The translations under genes and the position numbers were made by a program. This document shows, one piece after another, positions 10,401-22,200 of a stretch of DNA of 64,000 nt. The DNA is taken from assembly GCA_973895155.1 (NCBI GenBank), contig OZ316895.1, forward strand, positions 10,664,001 to 10,728,000, in the 5' to 3' direction. The notes under the pieces were generated by a model. The model ran no database searches. It had not been told where the DNA came from and was given only the letters and a program-made list of their open reading frames with translations. Numbering within the stretch: position 1 is the stretch's first letter; the number at the start of each line of letters is the position of its first letter. The DNA comes from Marsupella aquatica (Eukaryota > Marchantiophyta).

Positions 10401-12842
10401 AAGGGATGTCTTCCTGACGGCTCTTTGGTGGCTGTGAAACGATTGAGAGAGGAGGGTACTCCTGGCGGTGAAATTCAATTTCAAATGGAGGTGGAGATGA
10501 TAAGTCTAGCTGTTCACCGAAACCTGCTTCGCCTGCGAGGCTTTTGCATGACACCAACAGAGCGGCTGCTAGTATACCCCTACATGCCCAATGGCAGTGT
10601 TGCTTCTCGACTGCGAGGTATCTCTCACTATTACCATAGCTTATTTCCCGAGGATTTTGAATTAATGGATTTGATTAACTCATTGGAACCATTCCCACTC
10701 CCTTTCATCGCTAAACGTCCATGTCAACATTTGAGAATAGAAAAAGCTCGTAAGAGCTTGCTAGAATGATATTTTGTCCTACAGCCTCTGCAGTTGTAGG
10801 AGTGACGAGGGTTTGTGCCTACATCAATCTTCTACTACACTCTGTGGCGTATCTGTTAAATACCCGTGCTGTTTCTACTATCTGTGGAGGAGGAGATCGG
10901 CATCCGTTTGAGCAACTGTGTCGTGCCCAGCATATGAATGATGTTTGACCTGACAGTAATGAATTGCAGTAGCAACCGATATTTGTTTTTGAGCTTTACG
11001 TGTCGTCTGCAATGGACGCCTCAATCAAGCTGCAACACTGAATATGACCTGCTGACGTTATGTCATGTGTCCAGCTAGGAACCACGTGGACAAGTCCTGG
11101 AAACTCGGAAGTAATCCTATTTGTGGTGAGCACTCCGACTACAAACGTACACTCAGTCACTCCTGAAGTTTTCATTGACACCAGTTCGCCTGGTGACATC
11201 TAGCAAACCAAGATTTCTAAATTGCATTAAACGAAACATATACTGCTTTCCTTGAGGGGTCTATCTGTTCACTTAACTTTGTGAATGATTTCTCACATGT
11301 TATGCAATGGTGAGAAGTTTTGAGATTATGCTAGTAGAAACGGTTTGAAGAACTAAAAGCAGTTCGCCTTTTGTGGCCAAACAGATTCATTATTTCGGAA
11401 GCCAGTGCTAGATTGGCCCACCCGCAAGCAAATTGCTTTGGGCTCAGCACGGGGCCTACTTTATCTCCACGAACACTGTGACCCCAAAATCATTCACCGT
11501 GATGTGAAAGCAGCCAATGTGCTCCTGGATGAGGGCTTTGAGGCTGTTGTTGGTGACTTCGGTCTTGCAAAGTTGCTGGACCACACAGACTCCCATGTTA
11601 CAACTGCTGTTCGTGGAACAGTTGGTCACATCGCCCCGGAGTATCTTTCAACAGGTCAATCATCAGAAAAGACTGATGTCTTTGGATTCGGCATTCTCTT
11701 GCTGGAATTGATAACTGGCCAGAGAGCATTTGACTTTGGTCGAATTTCCAATAACCAGGATGTGATGCTACTGGATTGGGTACGTGAGCGTAAAGATTCA
11801 TGCAACCGTGTGATTGTAAATGCTTTTGGCTCATTTAGCCTGTCATTGGTTCCCGAGTGTTAATGGTTTAGTATAACCTTTCTGCTGAAAGGGACCGTCC
11901 AACATGACTATTAATCCGAAGTGGTTACGTACTCTCGATTGCAGCTCACTTTAACCTTTTCGTGATATTTATTTCGCATATTTGCCGTAAAACCGTCTTG
12001 AGACACTCGGAAGAGTTGACTCAAATTTCTCTGCCAGAAATGCCATTAGTGTACCAGCAGCACGGATGGCAGATTAGCTGCTCTAGTGTTAAGCGTGTGT
12101 TACCTTCATCTACAGCAGTCCGTCATTTGTTCCCGGATATTGAAGTGCCAAGAACTGTCCAGATATAACTTGCCAATAGATCGGCGAACATGATTGATTC
12201 CTAAGGTGGGAGATCAATTCTAGGTCGACGTTCATTAGAAGTCATTTCACTCTATCTTGTACAATTGTCCTAGAAACGCTCGGGGATATCGGGTCATTAG
12301 AAGTAATTTCAACATCTCTATTTTGTACAATTGTCCTAGAAACGCTCGGGGATATCGTGGATACTCAAAACTTTTGACGAGATCGATTCTTGAAACCTAT
12401 CGTGCAGCCTTATCGGCCGGCTATATGGACCCTCGTAGCGGAGAAACCAACTCCATTTATTGACAAAGCCACATTTCTTGCCAGTAGCTAACTCGTGGAT
12501 ATTGGCTCCTCTTGCAATTCTCAGGTGAAAAAGCTACAGATTGAAAAGCGTTTGGACTTGCTGGTGGATTCTGATCTGAAGCAGAAATACAACACGGTAG
12601 AGCTAGAGGAGATGGTGCAGGTTGCGCTGCTCTGCACTCAAGCGTCTCCTGCCGATCGGCCCAAAATGTCAGAGGTAGTACGTATGCTGGAAGGTGATGG
12701 ACTTGCCGAGCGCTGGGAAACTTGGCGTCAAGCTGAGAGCCGCCGTAGTCAAGAAGCTTTGCTCATGCCTCGCAAATTTTATGAACTTGTGGAAGATTCC
12801 ACGTATGATATGGAGGCTGTCCAGCTATCCGGACCTAGGTGA
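7402..12842 (+). CDS. NIK-like: NIK-type LRR-II receptor-like kinase
   Basis: Single-pass plasma-membrane receptor kinase of 629 residues. Eleven exons, all phase-consistent: 7402-7510, 7998-8133, 8386-8457, 8587-8730, 8939-9010, 9427-9489, 9588-9685, 9965-10105, 10276-10617, 11385-11779, 12525-12842. This is the 11-exon layout typical of SERK/NIK genes. Order: signal peptide (about 1-30), degenerate LRR cap, LRRs (about 82-200), C-terminal cap Cys pair ([10 protein letters not shown]), transmembrane helix (about 242-265), and kinase with [29 protein letters not shown] and activation loop [22 protein letters not shown] rather than SERK is indicated by FFDVHEQ after the helix, KPVLDW, DWVKKLQ and the absence of a Ser-Pro-Pro region; the tail ends VQLSGPR. 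Known relatives act as co-receptors in development and antiviral translation control. Odd: the LRR N-terminal cap lacks its cysteines. The ATG at 7402 was chosen because it starts the signal peptide; one at 7351 is also in frame. Confidence 0.93.
12232..12357 (+). repeat. ~62-bp tandem duplication in NIK intron 10
   Basis: TCATTAGAAGTcATTTCA ... GGGGATATCG occurs at about 12232-12291 and again at 12294-12357 with a few differences. The block TTGTACAATTGTCCTAGAAA and the following ACGCTCGGGGATATCG are identical in both copies. Confidence 0.85.
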
Positions 12843-13875
12843 AGTGAGCTGAGATCGGACGGAAGTGGGACTGACCGTTGCATCTCCAGTACATATTGAA
12901 GAGACAGTCCAGCTCTCCAGATCGAAGTACGAAAGAGATGACTAATGACACCACTCGCTGCTTCATTTTTTCTCTTCTCTGTAGTCCAGTGACACTGTAG
13001 AGTTCATCTCTACGACCGGGGAGAAAATCAGGCAAAGCAGGTACAGCTTCTTTGAGTCTACGAGCTTCAATCCACACTGCAAAACCACTGGCGTTTACCA
13101 AATTACCCGTATGGAGATGCAGTTCTTGCATGCGATTTCGGAAGGAGGGCCATACTGAAGGTCTTTACATGGGGACTTGCTTATAAAGCAATTGACTTGG
13201 ACAACGGAGAGATGGGAGCAGGAGGACTTTTCTAGCCAGACTTAAGTTTTCGAGAAACTTTCCATCCCCACTCCCTCTGCAGTACCTTCGACAAGCCCAC
13301 ATCGCTTCTACTAAGAGATGACAGCTCTGCGCCTTGGAACAAATGGGGGCGATCACATGGTCAAGACGAACCGAACATTCAACTGGATCAGTGCCCAACA
13401 CAGCAATCAGAGACTCTCAACACTCCTGCCCAAGATTTCCCCACTCCAGCGCAGGCCTTGATTCGTTGGATCAGTCGAGCTCAGGTGCAATTACTAGACA
13501 ATCACGAGAACAATCCACGGATCATCTGATACTTCCTGTTACTGAGCGCGTGTTTGTGAAAATGTCTCTTCCTCCAGGGCTCCATTGTTTGAGATACTTA
13601 ATTTGAGGAGAAAATCGTGATGGTCAGGGGTCTGGCCAAGTCCATAGAAGCTCCTTCGAAGAGAGCACCAGGACAACAGCACTAAGCTGAATAGGGGATT
13701 GCTACACGGATGAAATTGGTTCTTGCCGAACCTTGTCCTGAAACGGAAAAATCAATAGAATGGGCCACGGTTTTTATTACCGTTCATGCGGATTGCAATG
13801 TGTTGGGGACTCGCCTGGGGTGAAATGGCATGTCTCCCTGTATCGGTCACTCCTTGTCCGAAAATTAAGCCATGC
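12843..13875. other. 3' flank of the NIK-like gene, no further gene seen
   Basis: Probably carries the 3' UTR of the upstream kinase. Open frames on either strand are short and show no domain I recognise. Confidence 0.5.
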
Positions 13876-13880
13876 TAATC

Positions 13881-14119
13881 GCAAGAGTGATTTGCTTGAC
13901 GGGACCCCAAAATGACACTTGATGACACAAAAATGAATTATGTTACTTGATAGGACCCTATCAATATTCAAAACTTCAAGGGTCCTATCAAGTACGAAAA
14001 AAATCAAGCAAATCACTCCTAATCAGCCTAGTGTAAAGTACCCAAAACTTGAAAGGTCCTATTATTATTAACATAATTCATTCATTTTGAGGTCCATCAA
14101 ACAAATCACTCCTAATCAC
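13881..14119. mobile_element. MITE-like element, copy 3 with a duplicated right end
   Basis: The left terminus AGAGTGATTTGCTTGACGGG, then ACCCCAAAATGA, is mirrored at the right by TTCATTTTGAGGTCCATCAA and ACAAATCACTCCTAATCA. The inner pair CTTGATAGGACCCT and AGGGTCCTATCAAG is present. A second right terminus (GCAAATCACTCCTAATCAG) occurs internally at about 14010, so the locus looks like a complete element of about 145 bp followed by a partial second copy. Confidence 0.75.
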
Positions 14120-16540
14120 AAGCCAGCAGAGTGTTTTCGGTTTGAAGATAGGTCTTCAAGGTCAACAGCCAATGTTCCTCTAACTGAATACATTAATTGT
14201 GGATTTTTTTGAAGGTCTTGAAAGTAAATTTAAGAGCCTAAGTTGTTCTAAGCAAAGAAATTCTGTAGAGCTTGATTAGACTCCCTGGCGAAATTACATG
14301 GAAGGGATAAGCACAGTCCTTTAGGGTCAGTCACACGTAATGCCCACGTGACGTGACAAAGGCCTCCGTTCTTACTAATTGACCTGATCGTCAGCACGAT
14401 TGTGCTTAGTGGAAAAACTTAATGGGCCCCCTCCAGGGCAAAGGAGCCTAACTAGGCCCCTACATTTGGAAGGACTTGCTAGGGCCCCAGTCCTTGCAGC
14501 CCACGCACGTTCCATGTAACCCAGCCCCCTGTAACCCTGGTCTTCCACAGTCAACCAGCCTAATACCCTGCATCCTTCTTGTCCTCGTGAGCATATTTTA
14601 AAATATTTTTGTTGATGTCTCCAAAGTGATGGGTGTGAAGTTAATTCTGAAAGGTTTCCTATCTAATTTTCTTAGTTTAATTACAGACCATTATACTTCA
14701 CCTTAGACCGTAGATAGGAGAACTGTAAGATTCTGGCAAATGGGGTCTATGGCTAGGTAAGAAAGTAGGCAGACTACCAAAGCTAGCTTTTGCTTAAAGT
14801 GGCTAATACTCTTTACAGCAGTTGCATGCTGTTATTCTGCAGCAGTTTTTTGGGACGGGCAATTTGGAGACTCCCTACTGCAGTATCACTTAAGGTGTCA
14901 CTATGGGTCACAGCGTCTGGCTGGAAAGTTAATTTTAACGGGTTGTTCGTTTGAGATGGGTTGCAACACCCGCCATTGGTTAACTCAACATCCGGAGGGC
15001 ATTGGCACATTTGTGCGTACCAATTTTTGGTGTGGAAATTTGAGTGTTAAGGGTTATAGGTAAGGTGGATGAAAGATGTTTATAGTCAAATTTGCACCAT
15101 TTTAAGCATACACACCTCTTTAAGTTTCTTTAAGAACATTGCAATGACTAAACAATTTGTGCACAGTCTCAGGGTTTAGTGTACACATCTCTTTCAGCCT
15201 CTTCAAGAAAATTAAATTATTTGGAAGGGTTTGGGGTTTAGGTTTTATGGTTTATAGTATGCTTTTAGAAATTAAAAGAGATTTGTACTTGTACTTAATT
15301 TTGTGAATAAGTCTTATGGTTAAACTTACAGGCTAGGATTCATTACAGAGCTCTGGAGTGAATCCAGACATACACACCTCTTTAAGCTTAAAATTCTTTA
15401 ACAACATTGTAATGACTTAGGGTAAATTCCGCATGGCCTTATGGTTTGTTATTGTTATATGCAAGGGTTTATTAGAGACATATAGACTGACTTTGGCACA
15501 ATTTTGGTTGTGAAGTCTGTTTAAGCAAACTTATCTTACTTGAACCATTTTCTCATTTATGAGGAAAAGAAAAAAGGGGCTCCTTAAAAGAGTTGGGTCT
15601 AGGGGTTGCCACTAATTTATGAGGAATCCACAAATTCTTAATTAGTGTCATGAATGAACACCTATGAATGCACGGGCCAGTCCTTGTGTTCGCAGACTTA
15701 GGAAATGAGAGTAATATTAATATCCTGTGCAATAACATTGGATGTAGTAATTCATCAACAGGTCGGAGGAGAGTCGTACAACCTCATCCAAAAGGGTTGG
15801 TGATGAAACTTGTTTAAACTTACTCAGTTTGAGGGAGGTTGTTGTGGAGAACACCCTCCCTACACACCCCTAATCAATGGTTTATGAAGCCCACCACAAC
15901 TACAGTAGAGGGCTGAGGGCCCTCCACAATGTTGTCTTTAAAGGTACTTTTGGCTGCCACTATGCCACTTACATCAGCTTTTTACAAGCACTTTAGACAA
16001 AAGTTAAAAAATAAAATTTGAAATAAGAAGCCAACATTAGTATCATTCTTGCCTTTGGATCAAGTTCACCGAATTTTTTGCACATACTCAGTTGATTGGG
16101 TAAGTAACTGTAATTCTTGCAGATAGTTAATGCATATAGTCAGATAACACTAATTAGGGTGTACATATTCTCTTGTCCAATGTCAGCAGCAATTCATTGA
16201 AGATCATAATGAAAAACCGTCATTTCTCAAAATCCATTCTGCGAGGTCGCTAGTACCATCATTATTACTTCAATACTTCTCATCCTCACACATGTGCAGC
16301 GGCCTTTCGGCCTTTCCGGCTTTCCCAAACGGGATAGCCCCTTTATCATTATTACGTAGAAAGAAACTGGACTGTAACGACCTTTCCCAAATTAGATTAA
16401 TTATGTTGAGAACGAATGTACCAAGAAAGGGCCATCAAAGTACAAATGGAATAAAGGCGAACGAGGGCCAAACTCGAAAGAACAGGGCAAATGCAAACCC
16501 CAAAAGTGGATAGCTTAGCAAATAAATACGCAAAACGAAT
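14120..16540. other. Intergenic DNA with local repeats, no gene seen
   Basis: No supported gene. ACACACCTCTTTAAG followed by TTCTTTAA.AACATTG.AATGACT occurs at about 15109-15150 and again at about 15371-15417, with a weaker third copy near 15184-15215. A GGTTTGGGGTTTAGGTTTTAT stretch near 15228-15250 looks vaguely telomere-like but is not a repeat array. Confidence 0.5.
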
Positions 16541-17605
16541 CTGGATACAACCTCATCATCACCTTTTCGTTTTACAAACATGAAAGTGAGAAAAGTAGGG
16601 CAAATGCAAGGTGTATCTATGTAAAAAGAAACTAACTGGATACAACCTCATCATCACCAAGTTATGCAGAAAGAAACTTTGGATACAACCTCATCATCAC
16701 CTTTTTCTTTGACAAACATCAAAGTCAAACGAAGAGTGCAAAATAATGCAAAATGCCAAAACATGAGAGCGTAGTGGTGGACTTAATAATGTAGAAGAAA
16801 CCGGATACAACGTCATCATCACCTTCTTCTTTGACAAACATGAAACTCAAAAGAAAGGGCAAAATAAAAGAAAAACCCCAAAACATGAAAGCGTAGTGAT
16901 GGACTTAATGTGGAAAGAAATGGGATACAACCTCATCATCACCTTCTTCTTTGACAAATATGAAGCTCCAAAGAAGAGGGCAAATGCCCAGCCCCTAAAC
17001 ATGAGAGCGCAATTGTGGATTTATGTAGAAAGAAACCGGATACAACCTCCTCATCACCTTCTTCTTTGCCAAGCATGAATCTCAAAAGAAGAGGGCAAAT
17101 GCACAGCCCGAAAAAACTTATGTAGAGAGAAACTGGATACAACCTATCATCACCTTAACTTAGAAACTGGATACAAAACATGAGAACATAGCGGTGTATT
17201 TGTTTAGATAGAAACCTGATACAACCTCATCATCACCTTAACTTAGAATGAAACTGGATACAAAACATGAGAACATAGCGGTGTATTTGTTTAGATAGAA
17301 ACCTGATACAACCTCATCATCACCTTAACTTAGAATGAAACTGGATACAAAACATGAGAACATCGCGGTGGATTTGTTTAGAAAGAAACCAAAAGAAACG
17401 ATACAACCTCATCATCACCTTAACTTAGAATGAAACTGGATACAAAACATGAGAACATAGCAGTGGATTTATTTAAAAAGAAACCCGATACAACCTCATC
17501 ATCACCTTAGCTTAGGATGAAACTGGCTACAAAACATGAGAACATAGCGGTGTATTTGTTCAGAAAGAAATCGGATCTAAATTTGGATATAACCTCATGA
17601 CCACC
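16541..17605 (+). repeat. Minisatellite array, about 12 units of 45-120 bp
   Basis: The core GGATACAACCTCATCATCAC recurs at about 16543, 16638, 16681, 16802, 16922, 17038, 17136, 17217, 17304, 17399, 17486 and 17585. The left half has longer units with CTTCTTTGACAAACATGAA and GGGCAAATGCA. The right half is more homogeneous, with CTTAACTTAGAATGAAACTG and ACATGAGAACATAGCGGTG. Outer units are the most diverged. No open frame spans the array. Confidence 0.9.
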
Positions 17606-18914
17606 CTTTTCTTTGGTTGTCAGACGAAATAACGGCGGCTTCTAAGAAAGGAAGAAAGGAAGAAATCTGACGCCTCGAGCCCTCTACTCATCCCTACTGT
17701 CTAGTGTGTACGATGTGTCGATGTGGATTAATTTTGCCGATTTGGGGGAGGGCTGAGCTGTGATTGGGTCTGTCTGTGACTGGTTCTGACTTGACTCCAG
17801 AACCGTCGGTGGGCAGACCGAGCAACCGAGCGGCGAGCGTGAAAAAAATGACGGACGCCCGGCTCCGCATTGGCTGCCGAGGTTTCGCTGCGGGGCCCAT
17901 ATCATGTCACTTTGGATACTCATGCTCTCATACTCGGGATTCTTCACACTAGAGTAGGAATGAATGAGGTCGCTGATCAAATTCATCAGTGCCAAACAGC
18001 AGAGGTTTACGACATTTTTGCTGACAGTGAGAGGAGATTGGCGACGGATCTTGCTTGATTCTTGGGGGACACTCACCCGATTGAGGGAGCGAGAGTACTC
18101 CTGTTCGCTCCTTCATTCTTGGCTGTGAATTCTCGCCGTCTCGGTACGTTTCTTGGCAGCGCAGATCACAGAGATGAGAGAATGCTGGGTTCTTCTGCTG
18201 TCTACAGCGTTTGCAGGAATTACGCCCTTTCATATCAACGGACTTTGATACGAATCTGGAGAAAGAGCGGACGCAAGAACGCGAATTGGGAATGTGAGAG
18301 GATGAGAAGTGAAATTCCTCGGAATCTGATGAGCGGTCGAGTGTTTGTTAGGTTCGTGGAGTCTGATGAAAGGTGCGGCATGTGTGGCATGATAAGGCTA
18401 GAGGATTCCATGGTCGCAAATTCATTGTGTGAGATAACTTCGAACTGACCTTCTGTGCAGGCACGCAGGTAGGTAGTTAGCAGATGGCGGAGCCCCGAGG
18501 GAAGAGCCAGGATTAAAACCTCAGGTTGATCTTCTTGGGCTGGCCGACCTCGCCAAAGGTGTGTCCTAAGTTTATCATCTATACCGTTGTAAATGCTATC
18601 CAATGCGTTGGTGCAAGAGAAGAAAAGAATTTGCCATTTTCTAGCCAAGGAATAGGCAAGAACCATAGTTGTCTGGCAGCGTAAGCACGTAGCGACCATT
18701 TCCATTCAAGGACTGCTAATGCTGCTCCACCCATCCTGTACGCAGCAAATGGAAGAATCCTCCTGAGTGAGTGAGAAAGAAAGAATTTAATGTTGGGGTA
18801 GCGTCCGGGGATGAAGCACGAGTCGTGTCGAGCAAGTACTCGATCATGTACACCCAAGCAGGCATTGAGAACCATCCACAGCAAATTGCAAATTCAACTG
18901 CGGGTCATAGTTTT
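17606..18914. other. Upstream flank of gene A, no gene seen
   Basis: Short overlapping open frames on both strands (longest 156 codons, minus, 18235-18705) carry no recognisable domain and lack splice-supported continuation. Probably promoter and 5' UTR of the gene starting at 19257. A short GAAGGAAGAAAG repeat lies at 17645-17668. Confidence 0.45.
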
Positions 18915-19242
18915 GGGGCTCGAATGTTGATGCTTAAGCCGGCTAAGAGCTCTCTTAGCATCGTCCGGTTTCAGTCGAGCATCAGTCAGTGAGCGAGGAG
19001 GGGGACGGAGCATTGGAAGTTTCCAATTCGCCTGCCGTAGTAAGGTACCGGTCTGTCTTTTCCAAGAAGAAATGGGGCTCGAATGTGGATGGCTCGGGTG
19101 ATGGCCCAGCCGGGCAAAGAGTTCTCCAGGCGTTCTCCTGTTTCGGACGAGCATCAGTGGGTGAGGGGGGTAGGGAGGACTGGTGACTTTGCCAATTCGC
19201 CTGCTACAGCAAGGGATCCAGCTGATATTTTCCAGAAAAAAA
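18915..19242 (+). repeat. Tandem duplication in the gene A leader
   Basis: Two diverged copies, 18915-19073 and 19074-19242, both begin GGGGCTCGAATGTTGATGC or the GTGGATGGC equivalent. Both then contain CGAGCATCAGT, CCAATTCGCCTGC and TTTTCCA(A)GAA. The second copy carries ATG codons (19083, 19089, 19101) in frame with gene A exon 1. The first copy is not in that frame. Confidence 0.75.
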
Positions 19243-19256
19243 CTATCCCGTTGAAG

Positions 19257-22200
19257 ATGGACGATTATGCGAGGAGAGACATCCGTCGACTTGGGGGAAA
19301 AGAGCCGGTCACGGTTACTCCTGCTGCGAAGGAGCTGCAATTTAAGGCTGGAGGGGTCACTATGGTCTCCAAGATGCAGACCCCTGGGAGCAGTAGTTCT
19401 ACCAAGGAGAAGACTGGTAATGCCGGAGGGTTTGACCCTGCTTCCCCATCTCCCGGGCAAGGAAAGCGGCCTCAGCAGGCAAGCCAAGATTCAACACCTC
19501 GTCCGGCGCAAAAGAAGCTGAAGTTTGACCAGGAATTGTGCCTTCATGTCCTTCTCCCGAATGGGATGGCCTTTAAGGTCACCGCTGATGTCCCAAAATC
19601 AGTGAATGAATTACTTGCCCTGATCAAATTGAAGTCAACCGATCACAAGGACGACACAGAGAGCTCCGATTCAAGAACCGTTGAGTGGGGCCGGAATGTC
19701 TGGCTCACGGATCACAGCGGGAATACGCTCGATCAGAATTTGTTAATTGCAGCCATCGCCTCCGCAAAGTCTAGCGGCTCTCTCCGTATACTTGTCCATG
19801 ATGGACATCCCAATACGTGCCACAAAGCCGAGGTGATGTAGATTTATCAAATGATACCTGAAATAATGTTTTGTTGAAAGTTTTCTGATTTTTCTCCTTC
19901 GTCTCTAGCTGTCCTCACTCTGTCCTAATGTCGTATTCCCTGCAGTGGGATATCACTCCCGAGCCCGACATCCTCGGAAAGCTTCCACAGGGTTACACGT
20001 TAGAAACCGCATTGGCCGACCAAGTTGTGAGTGAATACTTCTCATATGTCCTGGAATATTGAGTATGTTTTTTTCTCTTGTGTCCTTTCCATAGCTTTGG
20101 CCATCTGTACAGGGCCAAAGCTGGGGAATCGACGTATCGAGAATCTGTGTAATTCGAAGATCATTCGACAGTTGGAACCATTGTAACGTAATTGAGAGCC
20201 AAAGCAGGGGCTGGTCTTACTGCAGCTTGTACTCACATTGTTATCCGGGAGTCGCAGGATAATGCCTTGCAAGCTGTATGGCACAATCCGGAAGACTGTC
20301 AGCGTCTAGTGAGGTAAGGATATTGTTTTCATGATAACTCTACTTTCGCCATTGTTCTGGGTGATACCATTTCTTCTAAAACTCGGGTGATATGAGTCCT
20401 GCTTAATTCCTCGTTTGATTGTTACTTGACAAGTCTGTCGTCGCGCAGTGTAATTTTGACTGAAGGCAAGATCACCATTTTTGATACCGGGCAAGGCATG
20501 GATGCCAGCGAGGAAAATTCCATTCAGCACTGGTGTGTAGACTTCACAGCCCCGAGTTGGTGTCTCCATACCTCTATTCGTTTACCCTAATATTCTGGTC
20601 GTCGGGTGAGGCCAATCTGGTTAATGTTACGTGGACATCGTGAGTCCAAGATTCGGTCAATGTGGTTTTGGTTTTTGAGTTTCTGTTTTCGGACAGGGGC
20701 ATGCAGAAGTCTCTTTGCTGTAGGAAGCTTGATAAATGGCACTGGGAGCTTCGTAATGTCAGTGTCCTCGCTGAAGGTTTCAGGGCTGTTGGGTGATTTA
20801 CAAATTTCAAGTCTTAGAATCGAAATTGATGTTTTCTCGATTTCCAGGATTACTTAATAGTGTGTAGTCTAACGGAGAGGTTGATGGTTCCATTTTTCTT
20901 CGTTCTAGGGGCACAGTTGGTGGCTCGATGCACCGTGCCGTACATCACAAAGCCATTGGCGGGGAGCCTCCATTCCTCACGGTGAGAGAGTGAGTGGTAG
21001 AATTTTGTCAGTAGTTTGTGCATGGGAGTTCCTTTCCTCGCCATCATAACTCCGTGTTCAGACATGGACCAGATTACGTTGTCCTTCTAGCGTACAATAT
21101 GAAACTGTGACTCTAGATAAATTTTGTATTTGAGATTTCTGTTAGTCTCACACTCCAATGTGATTTTAAAATTAGTTTATGTGTGGCGCCCGGACCTTGT
21201 GTATACAGCCTTACTTGGGAAAGTATGGCGCTGGAGGAGTAGCTGCAGCACTGCACCTAGGCAGGTGAGTTTTAAAAGAGTGATCCAACTGATTTGGATT
21301 CTGTAACATAATTAAAGGTGATTATGCACGAGGAGTATATCCAATTTCGTACGCTTGGAAGTACTTAAATATCTGATAGAATTATTTAGTGTAGGTGGTC
21401 CCATGGAGCAACCTTCCAGATTCTTAGTAAAGTTGTATCCAGATTGGAGAATCTCTCAGCAGACTGAAACTTCCAGTCAGCTCCATTTATATATAAACAA
21501 CGCTGAAGTTGATTCCTCCTAAGTGAGTAGAGAATCCGCTTCCATTTCTTAGCTCCTTTTAACATCGTGCAGACTACAGTTATTATGTTGTTTACTATTT
21601 TGAAAAAATCACTCGTCTGGCTTTTGTATTTCAATCATTTATTGTTGAAACGAATGTTGTCGCAGGTCCGTGACTGTATGGTCGAAGACCAGAGCGTCGA
21701 AGATGGTTGTCAGTTTGCATATTGAACCAAAGATCCTTGTTGACAAGCGAGGAAATGATCCCCGGCAAAGAGTGTGGAAGGTACGGATTTGTCGTTGCAT
21801 TTTTACGTGTTATCTTCCACTTTGAACAAACCCTACATACGTCTGTAAACCTACTGCCTGTACGAACTGAAATGGAAGGTCAAGAGATTTCCCGATAACA
21901 AGAATTATTCATTGTCCGGTCACTCATTTGGACCCTTCTTCTTTCGGTAAATGGAATTGAAGGATTCATGCTCTGAGTTCGATAGTTGTCGGATTTGAAA
22001 AGACTGTAAATATAGCCTTCTCTAGTTGGGGTAAAATCTCTCCTATATGTAATATGTTTCTAATGTGCGACCTACTACAGTGTCGAAACGGTTTCCACAG
22101 TTGGTTATGACTCGTGACAGTGCCAGTGACTGGTTGGATCTTGATTTCTGTAGACTAGTGGGACATTTCGAGCCATGACGAAAGAGGAGAAAAAAATGTC

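Noticed and set aside
12835-13131. 98-codon minus-strand frame overlapping the NIK stop codon
   Set aside because: Shadow of the 3' UTR; no protein family resemblance.
15225-15260. Telomere-like GGTTTGGGGTTTAGGTTT stretch
   Set aside because: Only one loose TTTAGGG-like match; no tandem array, so not an interstitial telomere.
17684-18076. 130-codon minus-strand frame
   Set aside because: Several overlapping frames on both strands of the same interval, none with a motif; taken as composition effect.
18235-18705. 156-codon minus-strand frame upstream of gene A
   Set aside because: No domain, overlapping open frames on the other strand, and no splice partners.
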